From contig JAJDIT010000004.1 of the NCBI GenBank assembly GCA_030266845.1, positions 1 to 64,000 on the forward strand: 64,000 nucleotides of DNA, given 5' to 3'. The notes under the pieces are model-generated. The model saw nothing but the letters and a program-made list of their open reading frames with translations. It had not been told where the DNA came from and did no database searches. The translations under genes and the position numbers were made by a program. Of the stretch, positions 24,109 to 32,844 are shown one piece after another; position 1 is the stretch's first letter; every line of letters begins with the position of its first letter. The stretch is from Acholeplasma sp. OttesenSCG-928-E16 (lineage in GTDB: Bacteria; Bacillota_I; Bacilli_A; Acholeplasmatales; Acholeplasmataceae).

Positions 24109-25448
24109 AGTTTACCTCCTAACATCAAGGATGCAAGACCAAGATATATCAAAAGAGCAAGAACATCTACTATCGTTGTAATGAGCGGGCCAGAAGCTAC
24201 AGCTGGGTCGATTTTGATTTTCTTTAACAAGAGTGGAATAATAATAGCAATAACTGGCGCAAGAATAATAACAAGCCATAAAGATAAACCTATTATCATT
24301 GCCATTTCAAGTTCACTTGCCGCATTATCAACTAATGATGTATTTATCTTTGCCATGAAAAAAGCTAAGATGGCGGCAATTAATCCGATGAAAAAACCAT
24401 TTATCATCCCTGATAGAATTTCTCTTTTTGTATTTTTCTTAATCGTTTTTTTATTATCGGCGATTAGCTTTAACATGACTGCTAGTGTCTGTGTTGCCAC
24501 ATTTCCGGCGGAGTCCAAAATTAATGGCTGAAAAACCATCAAGATCACCATATGTGTGAGTAGTTCTTCAAAACCTGAGGTAACTAAGGCAATTGGAACA
24601 GTTAAAACTAGCAATATTAAAAGCCATGGCAAACGGTGGAAAGCTGTTTTTGTAAAAGTCTCTTCTATCGATTGATCTGGAAGCAATGCTAATTTTTCAT
24701 AATTTTCGACTTGTTCTTCATGGTATATATCAAGAGCATCATCGACAGTAATCATCCCTAACAATGTTCCATCATTATTAATAACTGGCATTTCAAAATA
24801 ACCAAAATTCCTTATTTCATTAACTGTATCTTCAATATCTTGTTTATCATTTGCTGCTTTGGTATGCTCCAAAATATCCTTAACATAGGCAGGAGACTTG
24901 GTAGTTAACAATTTTTTTAAGGCAATTGTTCCTTGATATTTGTGTTTTTCATCAATAACGAAAATAGTCTTTATCGATTCCGCTTCTGGAGCTTCTTTTA
25001 TCAGTTTTTTGGTTGCAATTTTGATTTCATCATTAATATTAACCGAAACAAAAGACGAGCTCATGTGAGCACCCGTTTCAAACTCCTCATACTTAAGCAA
25101 TGATTCAACTTTTTCTTTTTCTTCTTCATCAAATAAACTGATGATTTCTTCTTGTTCCTTTGAATCCATTTCTAAAATGATATCGACAGCATCGTCTAAA
25201 TCTAAGTTATCAATAATTTCTTTAATTGATGAATCATCTAAGTCAATTAGTACTTCTGCGGCATCTAGATCATCAAGGTATGTCAAAATTTCTGCAAACT
25301 TTTCTTTACTGATATTGTTAATTAAAGTCTCCTTTTCTTCTTTGTCCAAATCTAAAAAATGCTCAGCAATATCATAAGAATGGAGAGAATCTAAATTTTG
25401 AGTCAAGATTAAGTTATCTTTTTCTTTTAAAATATCTTTTAAACTCAC
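24105..25448 (-). CDS. mgtE: MgtE-type magnesium channel, first paralogue
   Basis: A 447-residue protein with the same architecture as its neighbour: N domain rich in Asp/Glu (YLDDLDAAEVLIDLDDSSIK), CBS pair (FVIDEKHKYQGTIALKKL, MPVINNDGTLLGMITVDDAL), pore segment VFQPLILDSAGNVATQTLAV and IDPAVASGPLITTIVDV. The start is GTG 25448 after GGTGATTTAA, weak compared with its neighbours. The two paralogues diverge most in the N domain and may act as a heterodimer or under different thresholds. No Mg2+ (M-box) riboswitch fits in the 116-bp upstream gap. Confidence 0.93.
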   Translation of the reverse strand: MSLKDILKEKDNLILTQNLDSLHSYDIAEHFLDLDKEEKETLINNISKEKFAEILTYLDDLDAAEVLIDLDDSSIKEIIDNLDLDDAVDIILEMDSKEQEEIISLFDEEEKEKVESLLKYEEFETGAHMSSSFVSVNINDEIKIATKKLIKEAPEAESIKTIFVIDEKHKYQGTIALKKLLTTKSPAYVKDILEHTKAANDKQDIEDTVNEIRNFGYFEMPVINNDGTLLGMITVDDALDIYHEEQVENYEKLALLPDQSIEETFTKTAFHRLPWLLILLVLTVPIALVTSGFEELLTHMVILMVFQPLILDSAGNVATQTLAVMLKLIADNKKTIKKNTKREILSGMINGFFIGLIAAILAFFMAKINTSLVDNAASELEMAMIIGLSLWLVIILAPVIAIIIPLLLKKIKIDPAVASGPLITTIVDVLALLIYLGLASLMLGGKL

Positions 25449-25505
25449 TTAAATCACCATTATAAGTTTACCATTTTTTATCCTTTTAAAAAAGGAAATA
25501 GTAAA

Positions 25506-25542
25506 TAAAAAGCAACCACAAGATTATTATCTGGCTGGTTAC
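25506..25542 (-). terminator. Intrinsic terminator after the SecB-like gene
   Basis: On minus, GTAACCA (25536-25542) pairs with TGGTTGC (25512-25518), with an inner AGAT/ATCT stem, followed by TTTTT. It separates the ZIP/SecB-like pair from the mgtE operon. Confidence 0.65.
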
Positions 25543-25564
25543 TTTTATGGCTAAGTATTAATTA

Positions 25565-25999
25565 TCATTTCTTATATGGATCTTTTAAAACAGGTGGTAA
25601 GATAAGTGGTTTTTGGTTGGAAATATTTGATAATTCCGCTACCAATAGTGATGATTGGGAAACAATTGGTAACGCATTTATAATCCCGATTCTTGACCTT
25701 TCAATGAAGTCTTCTATTTTCGCTTGATCTCCATTAAAAAATGATACTGCATTGTCATCAAAAAGACAGTTAACTAAGTATTCTATTTTAATACTAAATA
25801 ATTTGTTTGGAGAAAAATCAAGTCTTCTTTCAAATATCAAATCAAAACCAGTCATTGAAATGTTTGTTGGAATAACATTATCAACCACCTTGATTTCTAA
25901 ATGCTCAGAAGTATGTCCCAAAAAGTCAAATTTGACATTTTTTAAGTTGAATTTGACACTCCTAAAATTGACGTTAACATTTTTTTCCTTATTATCCAT
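25565..25999 (-). CDS. SecB-fold-like protein, unknown function
   Basis: A 144-residue soluble protein of alternating beta strands (FRSVKFNLKNVKFDFLG, LFSIKIEYLVNCLFDD) and a helical end FIERSRIGIINALPIVSQSS followed by PLILPPVL. Strands then a long helix then a PPL-type segment recall SecB-like chaperones. The match is weak and by eye; no substrate is implied. Start ATG 25999 follows AAAGGATTCTT, 11 bases after the stop of the ZIP transporter gene, so the two are probably co-transcribed. Confidence 0.45.
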   Translation of the reverse strand: MDNKEKNVNVNFRSVKFNLKNVKFDFLGHTSEHLEIKVVDNVIPTNISMTGFDLIFERRLDFSPNKLFSIKIEYLVNCLFDDNAVSFFNGDQAKIEDFIERSRIGIINALPIVSQSSLLVAELSNISNQKPLILPPVLKDPYKK

Positions 26000-26010
26000 A
26001 AGAATCCTTT

Positions 26011-26835
26011 CTACCCTAGTGAAACATCTAGGATCATCATAATAATAAATCCGATCATTAATCCTAAAATTGATAAATGTTCTTGTTTACTATTTTCGGT
26101 TTGTTTGGCTTCTGGAATCAATTCATCAGCCACCACATAAATCATTGCTCCTGCCGCAAAAGCCAAAGCATATGGCAATAAATCTTTTACATAAGTTACT
26201 AATAAAACACCTAACACAGCTGCTATTGGTTCAACAATACCAGATAGTTGACCATAAAAGAAAGACTTAGATCTACTCATTCCCTCTTGTCTTAACGGGA
26301 TTGAAACCGCGGCTCCTTCCGGAAAGTTTTGAATCCCCATCCCAATTGCTAGTGATAGTGCCCCATAAAGTGCGGCTGAATCACTTCCGGTGCCATGAGC
26401 TATTGCACCAAATGCGACACCAACAGCTAATCCTTCTGGAATATTATGTAAAGTTATCGAAAAAACTAATAAGATATTTCTTTTAAGCTTACTCGGTCTT
26501 CCTTCGGCTTCCTTTGCTCCTCTATGAATATGAGGTACTACTTTATCAGCGATAAAAAGTACTAATCCACCTAAGGCAAACCCAATCGATACGATTAGCC
26601 AAGAAGGGACTTTAGAATTATTATCATCTACCATGTTGATAGCCGGTTGTAGTAATGACCAAAATGAAGCAGCAATCATAACACCTGAGGCAAAACCCAA
26701 CATCAAATTTAAAAATCCTTTATTAATTTTTTTAAAGAAAAAGACCATTGCTGCCCCTAGGGCTGTCATTCCCCAAGTAAATAGTGCTGCTAATAAAGCT
26801 TGCAGCCATGAGTCTAATCCACTAAACCACTCCAT
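26011..26835 (-). CDS. ZIP family metal transporter
   Basis: A 274-residue protein with about eight membrane segments. The metal site motifs are in segments 4 and 5: LHNIPEGLAVGVAFGA and QNFPEGAAVSIPLRQEG. A His-containing cytoplasmic loop (VVPHIHRGAKEAEGRPSKLK) precedes segment 4. ZIP proteins import Zn2+ or other divalent metals; the GufA/ZupT-like type fits best. Start ATG 26835 follows TAGGAGGCTAT. It lies between two aldo/keto reductase genes and a SecB-like gene, near the MgtE channels. Confidence 0.92.
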   Translation of the reverse strand: MEWFSGLDSWLQALLAALFTWGMTALGAAMVFFFKKINKGFLNLMLGFASGVMIAASFWSLLQPAINMVDDNNSKVPSWLIVSIGFALGGLVLFIADKVVPHIHRGAKEAEGRPSKLKRNILLVFSITLHNIPEGLAVGVAFGAIAHGTGSDSAALYGALSLAIGMGIQNFPEGAAVSIPLRQEGMSRSKSFFYGQLSGIVEPIAAVLGVLLVTYVKDLLPYALAFAAGAMIYVVADELIPEAKQTENSKQEHLSILGLMIGFIIMMILDVSLG

Positions 26836-26858
26836 ATAGCCTCCTAAAAAACAATTTA

Positions 26859-27881
26859 CTATGTAACAACGACAACATGTCCTTTTAAGATATCTTCAAT
26901 TTGTTTTATTTCCTCAGCTGTGAAATTCATTTTATCAATAACCTGTAAGTTTTCTTTAAGCTGAGCTATCTTTGAGGTTGAAATCAACACCGATGTCATT
27001 AGTTCATTTTTTAGTGCCCATGCGATCGCCAGTTGAGCGATTGTCTGTTTTCTTTTTTTAGCAACAGCATTCAAAGCCTTGAGCAGTTCTCTTAATTCAT
27101 CAGTAACATCAGTCGAATCGATCCAAATAGCCTCTTTGTTGGCAACCCTTGAATCTCTTGGAATACTTTTAATATATTTATTAGTAAGTAATCCCTGCTG
27201 CAAAACACTATATGCGATTGTCCCTGCTCCTAACGAATTTTGAGTTTCTAGTAATTTATCATCTTCAATCCATCTATTAAGCATGCTGTAGCTTGGTTGA
27301 GTAATAACGTATGGGACATTTAGTTCATTTAATATTTTAGCCGCTTCCTTTAATTCCTTTGAATTATAGTTTGATAGACCAATATATAATGCCTTACCTT
27401 GTAAAACTATATCCCTTAAAGCGAGCATTGTTTCTTTTAGATTAGTTTTTGAATCGAACCTGTGATGATAAAAAATATCAACATATGGAATACCTAATCT
27501 ATTTAGGGACTGATCTATGCTTGCCATTAAATACTTTCTAGAACCTCCATCACCATATGGACCATTCCACATCCAATAACCTGCTTTTGTCGATATAATA
27601 ATTTCATCACGATATTTCATTAAGCCATCTTTTAGAATTTTACCAAAAACTATTTCAGCATGACCAGGAGGCGGACCATAATTATTCGCTAAGTCAAAAT
27701 GTGTAATACCGTTATTGAATGCTTCAAATATTATTTCCTTACAACTCTCATAATCATTATTTTCTCCAAAGTTATACCAAAGTCCAAAAGATAAAACTGG
27801 TAGTTTTAATCCGCTACTGCCAAGATTCCGATAAATCATCTTTTGATATCTGTCTTCGTTTGCCTTAAACATTATTTTCAC
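26859..27881 (-). CDS. Aldo/keto reductase (YghZ/Kv-beta type)
   Basis: About 340 residues forming an AKR barrel: FGLWYNFGENNDYESCKEII, then FDLANNYGPPPGHAEIVFGK with catalytic Asp and Tyr, IISTKAGYWMWNGPYGDGGS with Lys, and YHHRFD with His. The WMWNGPYGDGGSRKYL segment is typical of YghZ (L-glyceraldehyde-3-phosphate reductase) and potassium-channel beta-subunit relatives. It uses NADPH to reduce aldehydes. Start is GTG 27881 or ATG 27872 after AAAGGAGCTGA. It overlaps the ECF/DUF1893 gene by 17 bases. Confidence 0.9.
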   Translation of the reverse strand: MKIMFKANEDRYQKMIYRNLGSSGLKLPVLSFGLWYNFGENNDYESCKEIIFEAFNNGITHFDLANNYGPPPGHAEIVFGKILKDGLMKYRDEIIISTKAGYWMWNGPYGDGGSRKYLMASIDQSLNRLGIPYVDIFYHHRFDSKTNLKETMLALRDIVLQGKALYIGLSNYNSKELKEAAKILNELNVPYVITQPSYSMLNRWIEDDKLLETQNSLGAGTIAYSVLQQGLLTNKYIKSIPRDSRVANKEAIWIDSTDVTDELRELLKALNAVAKKRKQTIAQLAIAWALKNELMTSVLISTSKIAQLKENLQVIDKMNFTAEEIKQIEDILKGHVVVVT

Positions 27882-28863
27882 TCAGCTCCTTTAGTCTTTT
27901 CTTAATCTTATTATAGCCGATTTCTAGATCATTTTCATCCAATACGGCTTCCTCTATTGGACACATACCATTTTTATTGTTATTTATTATATAATCGGTT
28001 CTTTCCCTAAAGGTAGATTTTATGTTTTTATCATTTAAAAAATCAATCGCTTTTTGACTTCCTAAAAGTCCGTATATTCCTTTGGCTTTTCCTAAAACTA
28101 TAATAATTGCGGCTCCTTTACCAATAACCTTATCAAAAACATATGATCCTCTAAGAAATTCTTTATTGTTTTCATATAACTTAAGGAGTGGGGAAATCCC
28201 CTTTCCCTTATCTAAAAAGACTATTTTCTTATTCTTAACAAGCACCAATGATGCTTGATTTGATTCTATTAAATCTATTGCTTCTTTAAAAGTCTTGTTA
28301 ATATGCATATATTTGGATAACACTCCTTTTTTTAAGATTAGATAAATACTTGGTATTATAACTAATTGAATAGCTATTCCTGGTAATCCAGTGAGAAATG
28401 CACTAAATGCCGAAAGAGCAGCAAGTTCGGTTTCCATTAAATTGGTTAAAACAGTAAAAATTAGTGCATATCCTAATCTGCCTAAAACCATTGAAATAAC
28501 TAGTGTCAAAAATATATTCAGCCTTATCTTATTTGTTAAAAAGCCGCTTGCTAGACCATATACTGATAATTCTACTGCCATAATCGGAAGCATCGGAAAT
28601 GAAACTGGCATCCCAGTCATTAAAGACGAAAGCGCTGGTGTTAGGATTCCACAAAGAAATCCGTATTTCGGTCCCGTTATTATTCCACATAAAAATACTG
28701 GAATATGCATAGGTAAAAAAATCGTCCCTGGGATCATAAAAAGATGACCTGTAATATATGGAATTAATATTCCTAATATTATAAAAATAGCAGTTAGCGT
28801 AAGTTTAGTCAGTTCTGTTATCTTTAAAATGCTGTCCTTATTAATTAATAGTCGGTTCATCAC
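27865..28863 (-). CDS. ECF transporter S component fused to a DUF1893 domain
   Basis: A 332-residue fusion. Residues about 15-180 are a six-helix membrane domain like ECF vitamin-transporter S components (FLPMHIPVFLCGIITGPKYG, TGMPVSFPMLPIMAVELSVY). Residues about 185-332 match DUF1893: AIDLIESNQASLVLVKNKKI, GKGAAIIIVLGKAKGIYGLL, and GMCPIEEAVL. DUF1893 proteins (TM1506 type) have a cytidine-deaminase-like fold of unknown activity. No ECF energising ATPases are in the window. The gene overlaps both neighbours, the two aldo/keto reductases, so the three form an operon. Confidence 0.82.
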   Translation of the reverse strand: MMNRLLINKDSILKITELTKLTLTAIFIILGILIPYITGHLFMIPGTIFLPMHIPVFLCGIITGPKYGFLCGILTPALSSLMTGMPVSFPMLPIMAVELSVYGLASGFLTNKIRLNIFLTLVISMVLGRLGYALIFTVLTNLMETELAALSAFSAFLTGLPGIAIQLVIIPSIYLILKKGVLSKYMHINKTFKEAIDLIESNQASLVLVKNKKIVFLDKGKGISPLLKLYENNKEFLRGSYVFDKVIGKGAAIIIVLGKAKGIYGLLGSQKAIDFLNDKNIKSTFRERTDYIINNNKNGMCPIEEAVLDENDLEIGYNKIKKRLKELSENNV

Positions 28864-29996
28864 TCCGTGATTCTTTCAATAGTTTCTGATACTTTATAAA
28901 GTAGTTTTGGAATTTCTAATGACTGCGGGCATTTTGATACACATTCATTACATCTAACACATTTGTTGGATTTTTCTGTATCGCTTAACTGATGATGATA
29001 ATCACTTAAAAATTTTTCAGGATCTTGATGAATGCGGTATTCATTATAAATTAAAAAATTCTTAGGAATATTAACCCCGTGTGGACATGGCATGCAATAC
29101 CGGCAATTAGTACATAAAATTGTATCGGAACTTCGATAAATCTTTTTTGCAGTTTCAATCAAATTTAATTCTTCTTTTGATAGTTTGTTAAGTTCTATAG
29201 CTGTCTTTATATTATCTTCAACTTGGATCAAGTTTGACATTCCGCTTAATACTGTTAAAATCCCATCAAAACTAAGGCAATATCTAAGTGCCCAAGATGC
29301 AACTGATCTTTGAGGATTATAATCTAAAAAAACTTTTCTTGCATTTTCATTTAGGGTAGCTAGAGCTCCTCCTCTAACTGGCTCCATTATAATAATAGGG
29401 ATATTCCTATCTCTTAGAATTTGGTATTGTTTATTAGATTGATATTCCTCGTAGTCGACATAATTAAACTGGATTTGGGCAAAATCAAACTGATATGTAT
29501 CTACTATTTTCTTTAAAATCGATGGTCGATCATGAAAAGAAAAACCTAAATATTTAATCTTTCCTGCTTTTTTTAAATCAGAAAGAACATCAAATACTCC
29601 TAAACTAATAACCTTTTGAAAGCTTCTTTCATTTAGAGCATGTAATAAGTAAAAATCAAAGTAATCAACTTTGCATTTTTTTAATTGTTGGTTAAAAATT
29701 CTTGTCACATCATCCAAACTTTTTACTTCCCACATCGGGCACTTACTTGCAATATGAATTTTACTTCTATCATATTTTCTTAATACATCTCCAACAAAAG
29801 TCTCGGACATTCCATCATGATATGGCCAAGCAGTATCAAAATAATTGACTCCGTTTTTGATTGCATAGTCGATCATTTTCTCTGCTAGTGGATAATCAAT
29901 TTCTTGAGTATTTGGATTTGTTCTCGGTAATCTCATCAAACCAAATCCTAATGGAGATATTTCAAAGTCAATAATTCCTAGTTTTCTTTTTTTCAT
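28860..29996 (-). CDS. Aldo/keto reductase with C-terminal ferredoxin-type Fe-S domain
   Basis: A 378-residue protein. Residues 1-280 form the AKR barrel (GFGLMRLPRT, VNYFDTAWPYHDGMSETFVG, KIHIASKCPMW, LLHALNE). The tail has two 4Fe-4S Cys sets, CTNCRYCMPCPHG and CVRCNECVSKCPQS, each ending in a CP turn. Such fusions are common in anaerobes and probably link aldehyde or quinone reduction to ferredoxin-like electron flow; the substrate is unknown. ATG 29996 follows AAGGAGTATATTA. It is the first gene of the operon and overlaps the next by ATGA. Confidence 0.92.
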   Translation of the reverse strand: MKKRKLGIIDFEISPLGFGLMRLPRTNPNTQEIDYPLAEKMIDYAIKNGVNYFDTAWPYHDGMSETFVGDVLRKYDRSKIHIASKCPMWEVKSLDDVTRIFNQQLKKCKVDYFDFYLLHALNERSFQKVISLGVFDVLSDLKKAGKIKYLGFSFHDRPSILKKIVDTYQFDFAQIQFNYVDYEEYQSNKQYQILRDRNIPIIIMEPVRGGALATLNENARKVFLDYNPQRSVASWALRYCLSFDGILTVLSGMSNLIQVEDNIKTAIELNKLSKEELNLIETAKKIYRSSDTILCTNCRYCMPCPHGVNIPKNFLIYNEYRIHQDPEKFLSDYHHQLSDTEKSNKCVRCNECVSKCPQSLEIPKLLYKVSETIERITE

Positions 29997-30032
29997 TAAT
30001 ATACTCCTTCTTATATATAAATTATACCACTA

Positions 30033-30070
30033 AAAAGAAAATTCGAGGGTTCAAATTTGACCCTCGAATT
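30033..30070 (-). terminator. Intrinsic terminator after tldE/pmbA
   Basis: An 11-bp stem AATTCGAGGGT / ACCCTCGAATT with a 9-base loop is followed on minus by TTCTTTTT. It is the strongest terminator in the window and ends the tldD-tldE operon. Confidence 0.9.
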
Positions 30071-30080
30071 GATTTATTTG

Positions 30081-31388
30081 TTATTGTCCACCGATCATCA
30101 ATGATGAGATATGAACACTTGGTGATCCAAGGCCATCTTCATTCAATTTAAGATCTTTTCCAATTCCTGCAACATTATTTAATAGTGTAAAGAAGTTTCC
30201 AGAAACAACAATCATTTTAACAGGATGATCAAGCTTTCCATCCTTAATCTTAAATCCTGCTGCTTGTAGTGAGAAGTCACCGCTTGATGTATTAACACCA
30301 GCATGTAATCCTGATAATTCAGTAATATAGATGCCATCTTTGATTGGAGCTAATAAGTCTTTTAAAGACAGTTTGCCAGGTTCTAAAATTAAATTAGTTG
30401 GAGAAACTGATCCGTGGAATCCATTTCCTGATGGCTTATCGCCTAATAATTTAGCACTCTTTAGGTTATTGATAAACCCTGTGAAAACACCTTTATCAAT
30501 CAGCTTTTTCTTTTTACAAGGTACTCCTTCATCATCAAATGGAATCTTAAATAATGCCTTCTTATTTAGTGGATCATCTACTAAAGTAATGCTTTCTAAA
30601 GCAATTTTTTCTCCCACTTTCCCTTTTAGAGGGGTTAGATTACGATAGCAAGCCTCAGCACTGAAAATTGATGAGTAAACAGATAAGATATCTGCAAAAG
30701 TTGTGTTATCAAAAACAACTGGATACTCACCACTTGGAAGTGATGAACCACCTAGTTTAGCAACACCCTTTTTGACCGTCGCTTTTCCCATCGCAACTGG
30801 ATCGAGCTCATGGAAATTCTTAACGATTTTAATATCATATGCAGTTTGAATATCTTCGCCCTTAGCAAACACACCAACCGCATAAGCACCACAATAATTG
30901 GCATTTCTTGTTAGATTTAACCCTTTTGAGTTAACTATTCTTGTAACTGTTTGGCTTTCAATATATATAGTGCTTTGAACTTGAGCACAATATTTATTTT
31001 TCAATACCTCTGCTTCTAGTTTTTTAGCAAAATCGATTTTAGCACTCAAAGGAACTTCGCTTAAATCTGATTTTTCATCAGCTACAGTTGGATATTTCTT
31101 GGCACCTTTATAGATAATTGCTGGTTCAGATACTGTAACCACCTTAGCATTCGCAATTAATTCGTCTAAATAATTACTAACATCTTGATCGTTGAAGTTT
31201 TCAATGGAAACTGACCCCATTTTACCACGGTAAATGCCTCTAATAGTCGCTTGTTCTACTTCGCTTTTAACACACTTGTCTACTTTTCCTTGATAAACTG
31301 TAACATTTAGACTGATACTTTTTACGGCATATATTTCTAAAGCCTTTAAGCCTTTTGATAAACCTAATTCTATCCATTTTTGATACAT
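30081..31388 (-). CDS. pmbA: TldE/PmbA subunit of the TldD-TldE metalloprotease
   Basis: A 435-residue protein of the TldD/PmbA family lacking the zinc HExxxH motif, as expected for the TldE subunit. Family segments are SSGDFSLQAAGFKIKDGKL and GIGKDLKLNEDGLGSPSVHI, with FAKKLEAEVLKNKYCAQV. The heterodimer degrades unfolded peptides and matures modified peptides such as microcin B17 in E. coli. It starts at ATG 31388, overlapping the tldD stop (TAATG), with GGAGGTAAAGAATA before it. Confidence 0.92.
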   Translation of the reverse strand: MYQKWIELGLSKGLKALEIYAVKSISLNVTVYQGKVDKCVKSEVEQATIRGIYRGKMGSVSIENFNDQDVSNYLDELIANAKVVTVSEPAIIYKGAKKYPTVADEKSDLSEVPLSAKIDFAKKLEAEVLKNKYCAQVQSTIYIESQTVTRIVNSKGLNLTRNANYCGAYAVGVFAKGEDIQTAYDIKIVKNFHELDPVAMGKATVKKGVAKLGGSSLPSGEYPVVFDNTTFADILSVYSSIFSAEACYRNLTPLKGKVGEKIALESITLVDDPLNKKALFKIPFDDEGVPCKKKKLIDKGVFTGFINNLKSAKLLGDKPSGNGFHGSVSPTNLILEPGKLSLKDLLAPIKDGIYITELSGLHAGVNTSSGDFSLQAAGFKIKDGKLDHPVKMIVVSGNFFTLLNNVAGIGKDLKLNEDGLGSPSVHISSLMIGGQ

Positions 31389-32770
31389 TATTCTTTACCT
31401 CCGCCGCCGACTGTTAACTCTGTAACTCTAATTGATGGTTGTCCCACATCCACTGGAATTGATCCTGATAAAGATCCACACATTCCTTGTCCTAACTCAA
31501 GATTTGAGGCGATTCTATCTATTTTATATAAGATATCTTTACCTTGTCCGATTAGCATAGCTCCTCGAACTTGTTTAGTTAGTTTACCATCTTCAATCAT
31601 ATAGCCTTCAGATACTGCAAAATTGAATTCACCAGTGGCTGGATTAACTTGTCCACCACCTAGCTTTTTAGCAAATAATCCATATTTTGTATCCTTAATA
31701 ATTGCCTCAAGAGTATCTGTTCCATTTGTGATATATGTTGATGACATTCTTGATGTTGGACTGTATTTATATGATTGTCTTCTACTAGAACCGGTTGGTT
31801 CCATATTCATTTTTCTGGAGTTGCGATAATCAATTAAGTACCCCTTTAAAACTCCGTTTTCAATTAATAAATTATCCTTTGTTGGAGATCCTTCATCATC
31901 AAAATTTTGCCATCCCCATTCGCCTTTTAATGTTCCATTATCTCTAGCGGATAAAATATCAGACCCAACCTTATCACCGATTCTATTAGCAAATGGTGAT
32001 AATCCTTTAGCCACAGAGGTAGCTTCAAGTGGATGTCCACAAGCTTCATGAAAAATAACTCCTCCAAAAGCATTATGTAATACTACCGGCATCTTTTGGC
32101 TAACAATATCAGCGGCTGATAAAGCATCAATTGCTCTTTTTGCAACGTCTAGCGCTAATGCTTCTAAATCAATTTTGTCGAAAAGTTCAATACCCATTGA
32201 TTGACCTGGTCCTTCAAAAACCTCAACCATACCCTTTTCATCTTGAGCATATGCTGCCAATATAACTCTTGTTCTAACTCTTAAGTCATCTTGGTAAACA
32301 CCAAGTGAGTTAACTATTAAAACTTTTTGTTCATATTCAATAAGATTAGCAACCGCTTGTACGATCTTTGGATCATAATCTTTAATTAAAGATGAAAGTT
32401 TCATTAACTTATCTGCTTTAACCTTAGCTTTCGCTTTAGCTCCAAATTTCTTTGCGATCACCTTGTATGGCTTAGCATCTTTTAATGGTTCTAATACTCC
32501 TTTTGGACCACTGTATGAAGATGCGAGGTCTAAAATTAATTTTTTTAAGTTATCAAAACTTACATCATTAGTATATCCATATACCTCATCGCCACCTTGT
32601 AAAAGCCTGATACCAGCACCAAAAACGTTTGATGTTTTAGAAGCGATAATTTGACCACCAATCGAATTCATCGACCTGTTTGCTGAGTCTTCTAAAAATA
32701 TTTCAGCGAAGTCAGCTCCAGTTGAAACACCCAAAGCAAGAAGCTCTTGTAGTTTTTCTTTTCCAATCAT
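31388..32770 (-). CDS. tldD: TldD metalloprotease subunit
   Basis: A 460-residue protein with the zinc-binding HEACGH in FGGVIFHEACGHPLEATSVA, and the family signature GRRQSYKYSPTSRMSSTYI-like (here GSSRRQSYKYSPTSRMSSTY). The end contains GQGKDILYKIDRIASNLEL and GQPSIRVTELTVGGGGKE. It is the catalytic partner of the adjacent TldE. Start ATG 32770 follows AAAGGAAAGTGAGTAT. No peptide-precursor gene for RiPP maturation is visible nearby, so general peptide turnover is the default role. Confidence 0.94.
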   Translation of the reverse strand: MIGKEKLQELLALGVSTGADFAEIFLEDSANRSMNSIGGQIIASKTSNVFGAGIRLLQGGDEVYGYTNDVSFDNLKKLILDLASSYSGPKGVLEPLKDAKPYKVIAKKFGAKAKAKVKADKLMKLSSLIKDYDPKIVQAVANLIEYEQKVLIVNSLGVYQDDLRVRTRVILAAYAQDEKGMVEVFEGPGQSMGIELFDKIDLEALALDVAKRAIDALSAADIVSQKMPVVLHNAFGGVIFHEACGHPLEATSVAKGLSPFANRIGDKVGSDILSARDNGTLKGEWGWQNFDDEGSPTKDNLLIENGVLKGYLIDYRNSRKMNMEPTGSSRRQSYKYSPTSRMSSTYITNGTDTLEAIIKDTKYGLFAKKLGGGQVNPATGEFNFAVSEGYMIEDGKLTKQVRGAMLIGQGKDILYKIDRIASNLELGQGMCGSLSGSIPVDVGQPSIRVTELTVGGGGKE

Positions 32771-32844
32771 ATACTCACTTTCCTTTCATTTATGTTTTTT
32801 ACATTATATAACTTTTGTTCTAAAAATACTATGTTTTTTAAGAA

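Noticed and set aside
25449-25564. Magnesium (M-box) riboswitch before the mgtE pair
   Set aside because: The gap is only 116 bp, part of it is the terminator of the upstream gene, and no conserved M-box segments are seen.
31388-32770. RiPP maturation role for TldD/TldE
   Set aside because: No precursor peptide, YcaO or other RiPP enzyme is adjacent; general peptide degradation is the simpler reading.
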